Assembly: GCA_039934475.1 (NCBI GenBank)
Contig: JBDTMC010000420.1
Location: forward strand, 1 to 6,968
Direction of reading: 5' to 3'
DNA length: 6,968 nt
Source: JBDTMC01 sp039934475
GTDB lineage: Bacteria; Acidobacteriota; Terriglobia; Bryobacterales; Bryobacteraceae
The notes beneath the pieces are model-generated. The model made no database searches and was not told the DNA's origin. It saw only the letters and a list, made by a program, of their open reading frames with translations. Position 1 is the stretch's first letter; each line of letters starts with the position of its first letter. Of this stretch, positions 4,684 to 6,968 are shown piece by piece. The position numbers and the translations under genes are program-made.

Positions 4684-6509
4684 GGCAACTCGCGGATCTG
4701 AACATTACGGAAGCGGTGCTTGCCGCCCGGAAACCAGCGATTCCCGCCATGAACCTGGAGGGCCACCATGCCATCGGTGGCTCCGCCGGCTGCATGGTTT
4801 GCTGTGTCGGTCCAGTCGGTGATCTTCACGCCGTTCATCCAAACCTGAATGTGCGGGACATCGCCTTCAATGCGCGCGCGAAGGTGGTTCCAGTCGGTTC
4901 GCTTCCAGTAGTCCTCGAACTTCGGCATCACGCCGTTGATGTCTTTCAACCCCTCGCCGTACACGCCGCCAACCGAACCTCCATCCAGGTAGTCGAGCAT
5001 CACCTGGTAGGCAGCGCCCTGCTCATTGGAGCGCAGGAACAAGCCGCTGTCGCATCCGTAATCCGGCTTCAGATCGAATGAGATTTCAAAGTTGCGGTAT
5101 TTGCGGTTGGTGAGGATGATGCCGCCGTTGCCGGGCTTGTCCTGCGTTCCGGTGAGGACACCCTCGTCGATTTTCCAACCTTCGGTTTTGCCGTGATGAT
5201 TCACTTGGCTGATGTGCCAGCCCGTGAGATCAGTTCCGTTGAACACAGAGTGGAACGACGATCCACCGGCAACAATTTCGAACTTGTGCGGCTGTGGTGC
5301 GGCCATCAGTCTCTGCCGCCGCCGGAGTTCAGCCTCGATAGTGTCGATGGATGCCATTGCTCCGGGAACGCTCTCGAGGTCTTCGCCCTGGAGGGGAACC
5401 TGCACGCTGCGCCACCGCACGTTGTGCATTCCGGCCCTCCTCATCGTGACGAGATGCAGCCGCTCAGCCTGGGCCCACATAGGCGTCTTCAGGGTGGACA
5501 TGTTCACACCCGATGCCAGCTGCTCCGCGGTAAACGTAGCCACCTCGCTGCCGTCTATGAACAGCGTATGCTGACCCGCGGAAAGGCCTCGTACGGTGAG
5601 CATTTCCCGGTTCAACGCGTCGATGAAGTCCGATGAGTTCACGGCCAGCGCCATCACGGCGTCACTCATGTCCACCGGAAGCGGGAGGGCTTTGTCGGTC
5701 TGCATCCAGGTGATGGATTTGCCGGTCTTCAGTCCGTTCACCTCGGCGTTCTCCGTCTTCGTTGCGCCGCCGGTTGCATCGATCTCAACGGCACTCACCA
5801 GAGACGGAGCGTTCCACGCTTTCAGCAGGCATTCGGCCATGATGAGGTGGCCGGACGGGCCGGGGTGTACGCGGTCAGGCAGGATCTTCTTCGACTGTTC
5901 CGCATCTGCCGCCTTGGCCTTTTCCAACATCGCCGCCACGGGTCGATTAAGGTCCGCCAACAGCAAGCCTTCCTGCGCGCTGAACTGCTGGATGAAATCG
6001 GAATAGCGCAGCAGGACACCGTTGTAGCCGCCGGCGAATGTCGGGGGCCGGGTGACGTCGTCGTAAGGCGAGGGTTGAATGGCAGTGATGCGAACGCCCG
6101 GAACGCCCGACTTCAGCCGCTTCACTATGCCCTTAAAGCCGCCCGAGTAGATATCGAAGATCTGCTGGTCGAAGGCGCGATAGCGGCCGTCATTCATACC
6201 CAACATGATGGTGACCATCGTTGGGTTGTAAGCCAGCACATCGCGCGTCAGGCGCTCTTCCATGCCGCCGCCTGCGCCCCCCGTGACGCGATCACCGCCC
6301 CATCCGGAATGCACGAAGGTAATGTTCCGATCGGGAAAACGGGACAATACGAAGGTTTCAACAAACGTCGTGTAGAGTCTCTGGTCGGTAATGCTGTCGC
6401 CAAAAAAGACGACGCGATCGCCATCCTTTAACGCGAAGTTCTCCTCGGCCGGGCAGAGCGCCGCGGTCAACAGGAAAAGGGGAAGTAGGGCTCTCAACAG
6501 AATCTTCAT
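4680..6509 (-). CDS. Secreted SGNH/GDSL hydrolase fused to a DUF1080 (3-keto-disaccharide hydrolase) domain
   Basis: A 609-residue exported two-domain enzyme. An N-terminal signal peptide (basic MKILLR, hydrophobic 7-18, likely cut after A21) points to secretion. The SGNH esterase domain spans about 28-232: block I GDSIT (37-41) with nucleophile S39, block II G71-G72, block III GMND (104-107) with N106, and block V DRVH (212-215) with D212 and H215. All four catalytic blocks are intact. A region at about 233-400 resembles the C-terminal extension of large SGNH proteins and includes a short Arg/Glu-rich helix near 385-400. The C-terminal ~193 residues, from about 417 (FNGTDLTGWH onward), form a DUF1080 jelly-roll, linked to 3-keto-glycoside hydrolysis or carbohydrate binding. 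Together this suggests deacetylation or ester cleavage on a polysaccharide, with DUF1080 acting on or binding the sugar; the substrate is unknown. C19 does not sit in a proper lipobox. The start at 6509 gives a clean signal peptide; its ribosome binding site is weak (GCGGA). It is transcribed alone and converges on the DinB-like gene. Confidence 0.92.
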   Translation of the reverse strand: MKILLRALLPLFLLTAALCPAEENFALKDGDRVVFFGDSITDQRLYTTFVETFVLSRFPDRNITFVHSGWGGDRVTGGAGGGMEERLTRDVLAYNPTMVTIMLGMNDGRYRAFDQQIFDIYSGGFKGIVKRLKSGVPGVRITAIQPSPYDDVTRPPTFAGGYNGVLLRYSDFIQQFSAQEGLLLADLNRPVAAMLEKAKAADAEQSKKILPDRVHPGPSGHLIMAECLLKAWNAPSLVSAVEIDATGGATKTENAEVNGLKTGKSITWMQTDKALPLPVDMSDAVMALAVNSSDFIDALNREMLTVRGLSAGQHTLFIDGSEVATFTAEQLASGVNMSTLKTPMWAQAERLHLVTMRRAGMHNVRWRSVQVPLQGEDLESVPGAMASIDTIEAELRRRQRLMAAPQPHKFEIVAGGSSFHSVFNGTDLTGWHISQVNHHGKTEGWKIDEGVLTGTQDKPGNGGIILTNRKYRNFEISFDLKPDYGCDSGLFLRSNEQGAAYQVMLDYLDGGSVGGVYGEGLKDINGVMPKFEDYWKRTDWNHLRARIEGDVPHIQVWMNGVKITDWTDTANHAAGGATDGMVALQVHGGNRWFPGGKHRFRNVQIRELP

Positions 6510-6565
6510 AACGTCCGCTATTGTATTTCAGTCTCTGGCGCCGCGACGTGCGCGATACTGACTGA
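6510..6565. promoter_or_regulatory. Short divergent control region between the SGNH/DUF1080 gene and mbfA
   Basis: Only 56 bp separate the two starts. On the minus strand TACAAT (6525-6520) is a good -10 match about 10 nt before the hydrolase ATG. On the plus strand GATACT (6554-6559) lies 6 nt before the mbfA GTG. Neither has a clear -35 at the right distance, and both imply very short or absent leaders. No iron-box palindrome was recognised. Confidence 0.25.
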
Positions 6566-6968
6566 GTGGCGAGAAACTTCAAGGAACTCTCCGAGCGTGA
6601 GATCATGGCGCTCGCTATTTCGCTCGAAGAGGAACATAGCCGGATATACGGGGAATTCGCCCACGGGTTGCGTGAATCGTTTCCTGCCTCCGCCAAGTTG
6701 TTTGACGAGATGGAACACCGCAACTGGTTGATTGAGACGTTTCGGGAGCGCTTTGGCGAGCATATCCCGCTCATCCGCCGGCAGGACGTAAAGGGTTTTG
6801 TGCAGCACCGCCCGGTGTGGCTGGTACAGCCGCTTGGGTTAAATGTCGTACGCAGACAGGCGTCGGTGATGGAGTTGGAAGTGCGCCGTTTCTACGACCG
6901 CGCTCTTACTCAGGTTACCGATGCCGGCATCCGGAAATTACTTGGCGACCTGGCGCTGGCCGAGCGCA
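6566..6968 (+). CDS. mbfA: MbfA-type ferritin-like (erythrin) protein, N-terminal part; VIT1 exporter domain outside window
   Basis: The first 134 codons of a gene that runs off the right edge. The sequence matches the N-terminal ferritin-like domain of MbfA, a membrane-bound ferritin fused to a VIT1-type transporter that exports iron and gives iron and peroxide tolerance. Diagnostic parts: LSEREIMALAISLEEEHSRI (8-27) with helix-1 ligand Glu near 22; the conserved linker HIPLIRRQDVKGFVQHRPVW (66-85); and MELE (102-105) with helix-3 ligands. The last visible residues begin the final E-x-x-H helix (E133). An in-frame TGA directly precedes the GTG at 6566, so this GTG is the earliest start, and it is preferred over the ATG at 6605 because residues 5-13 are conserved in the family. 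No Shine-Dalgarno is visible. Helix 2 reads FDEMEHRN (46-53), about five residues shorter than I recall for the family, though an E-x-x-H (E48, H51) remains. The transporter domain is inferred from the family. Confidence 0.85.
   Translation, partial: MARNFKELSEREIMALAISLEEEHSRIYGEFAHGLRESFPASAKLFDEMEHRNWLIETFRERFGEHIPLIRRQDVKGFVQHRPVWLVQPLGLNVVRRQASVMELEVRRFYDRALTQVTDAGIRKLLGDLALAER

Noticed and set aside
6447..6509. Lipoprotein signal (Cys19) in the SGNH/DUF1080 protein
   Set aside because: The residue before Cys19 is Leu, which does not fit a lipobox. A type I signal peptide cut after A21 fits better.
6358..6808. Minus-strand frames of 96 and 138 codons near the right edge
   Set aside because: They are antisense to the clearly recognisable MbfA reading frame.
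1..6968. CRISPR array, tRNA, rRNA, insertion sequence, phage or defence genes
   Set aside because: Looked for on both strands by eye; no spaced direct repeats, RNA-gene signatures, transposase motifs or terminal inverted repeats were found.

Overview
The window looks like a piece of an Acidobacteriota chromosome, most likely from the Solibacter/Bryobacter group. This rests on the G+C-rich composition, the type of protein families present and their mixture: a secreted SGNH esterase fused to a DUF1080 (3-keto-disaccharide hydrolase) domain, a glycine-rich RRM protein, a DinB-like protein, an Lhr helicase and an MbfA-type ferritin-like protein. No marker gene is present, so the lineage is an inference.

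Layout from left to right. Positions 1-2305 (minus strand) hold the first ~768 codons of an Lhr-type DEAD/DEAH-box helicase whose C-terminus lies beyond the left edge. It is divergent, across 83 bp, from a TerC/YjbE-family membrane protein (2389-3072, plus). A gene-poor stretch follows (3073-3541). It has a possible terminator for the TerC gene, a 52-codon minus-strand reading frame of uncertain reality, a REP-like hairpin and a plausible sigma-70-type promoter. That promoter leads into a ~146-nt structured leader and then a small RNA-binding protein with one RRM and a very pure polyglycine tail (3688-4086). A long hairpin that could be a terminator follows. A DinB-like four-helix-bundle protein (4192-4683, plus) converges on the 609-residue secreted SGNH/DUF1080 hydrolase (4680-6509, minus), and the two share a TTAA stop. 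At the right edge, and divergent from the hydrolase, begins mbfA (6566 to beyond 6968, plus), a ferritin-like domain normally fused to a VIT1-type iron exporter.

The genes do not form one operon or one pathway. They are mostly single transcription units: genome maintenance (Lhr), metal handling (TerC-like, MbfA), RNA binding (RRM) and polysaccharide or ester breakdown (SGNH/DUF1080). The most notable signal not explained by coding is the RRM leader. It has three local hairpins and an alternative pairing that would cover the Shine-Dalgarno sequence, as expected of a translational switch or autoregulatory site. The second is an unusually short metal-binding helix in MbfA. I found no CRISPR array, tRNA, rRNA, insertion sequence or recognisable defence system.
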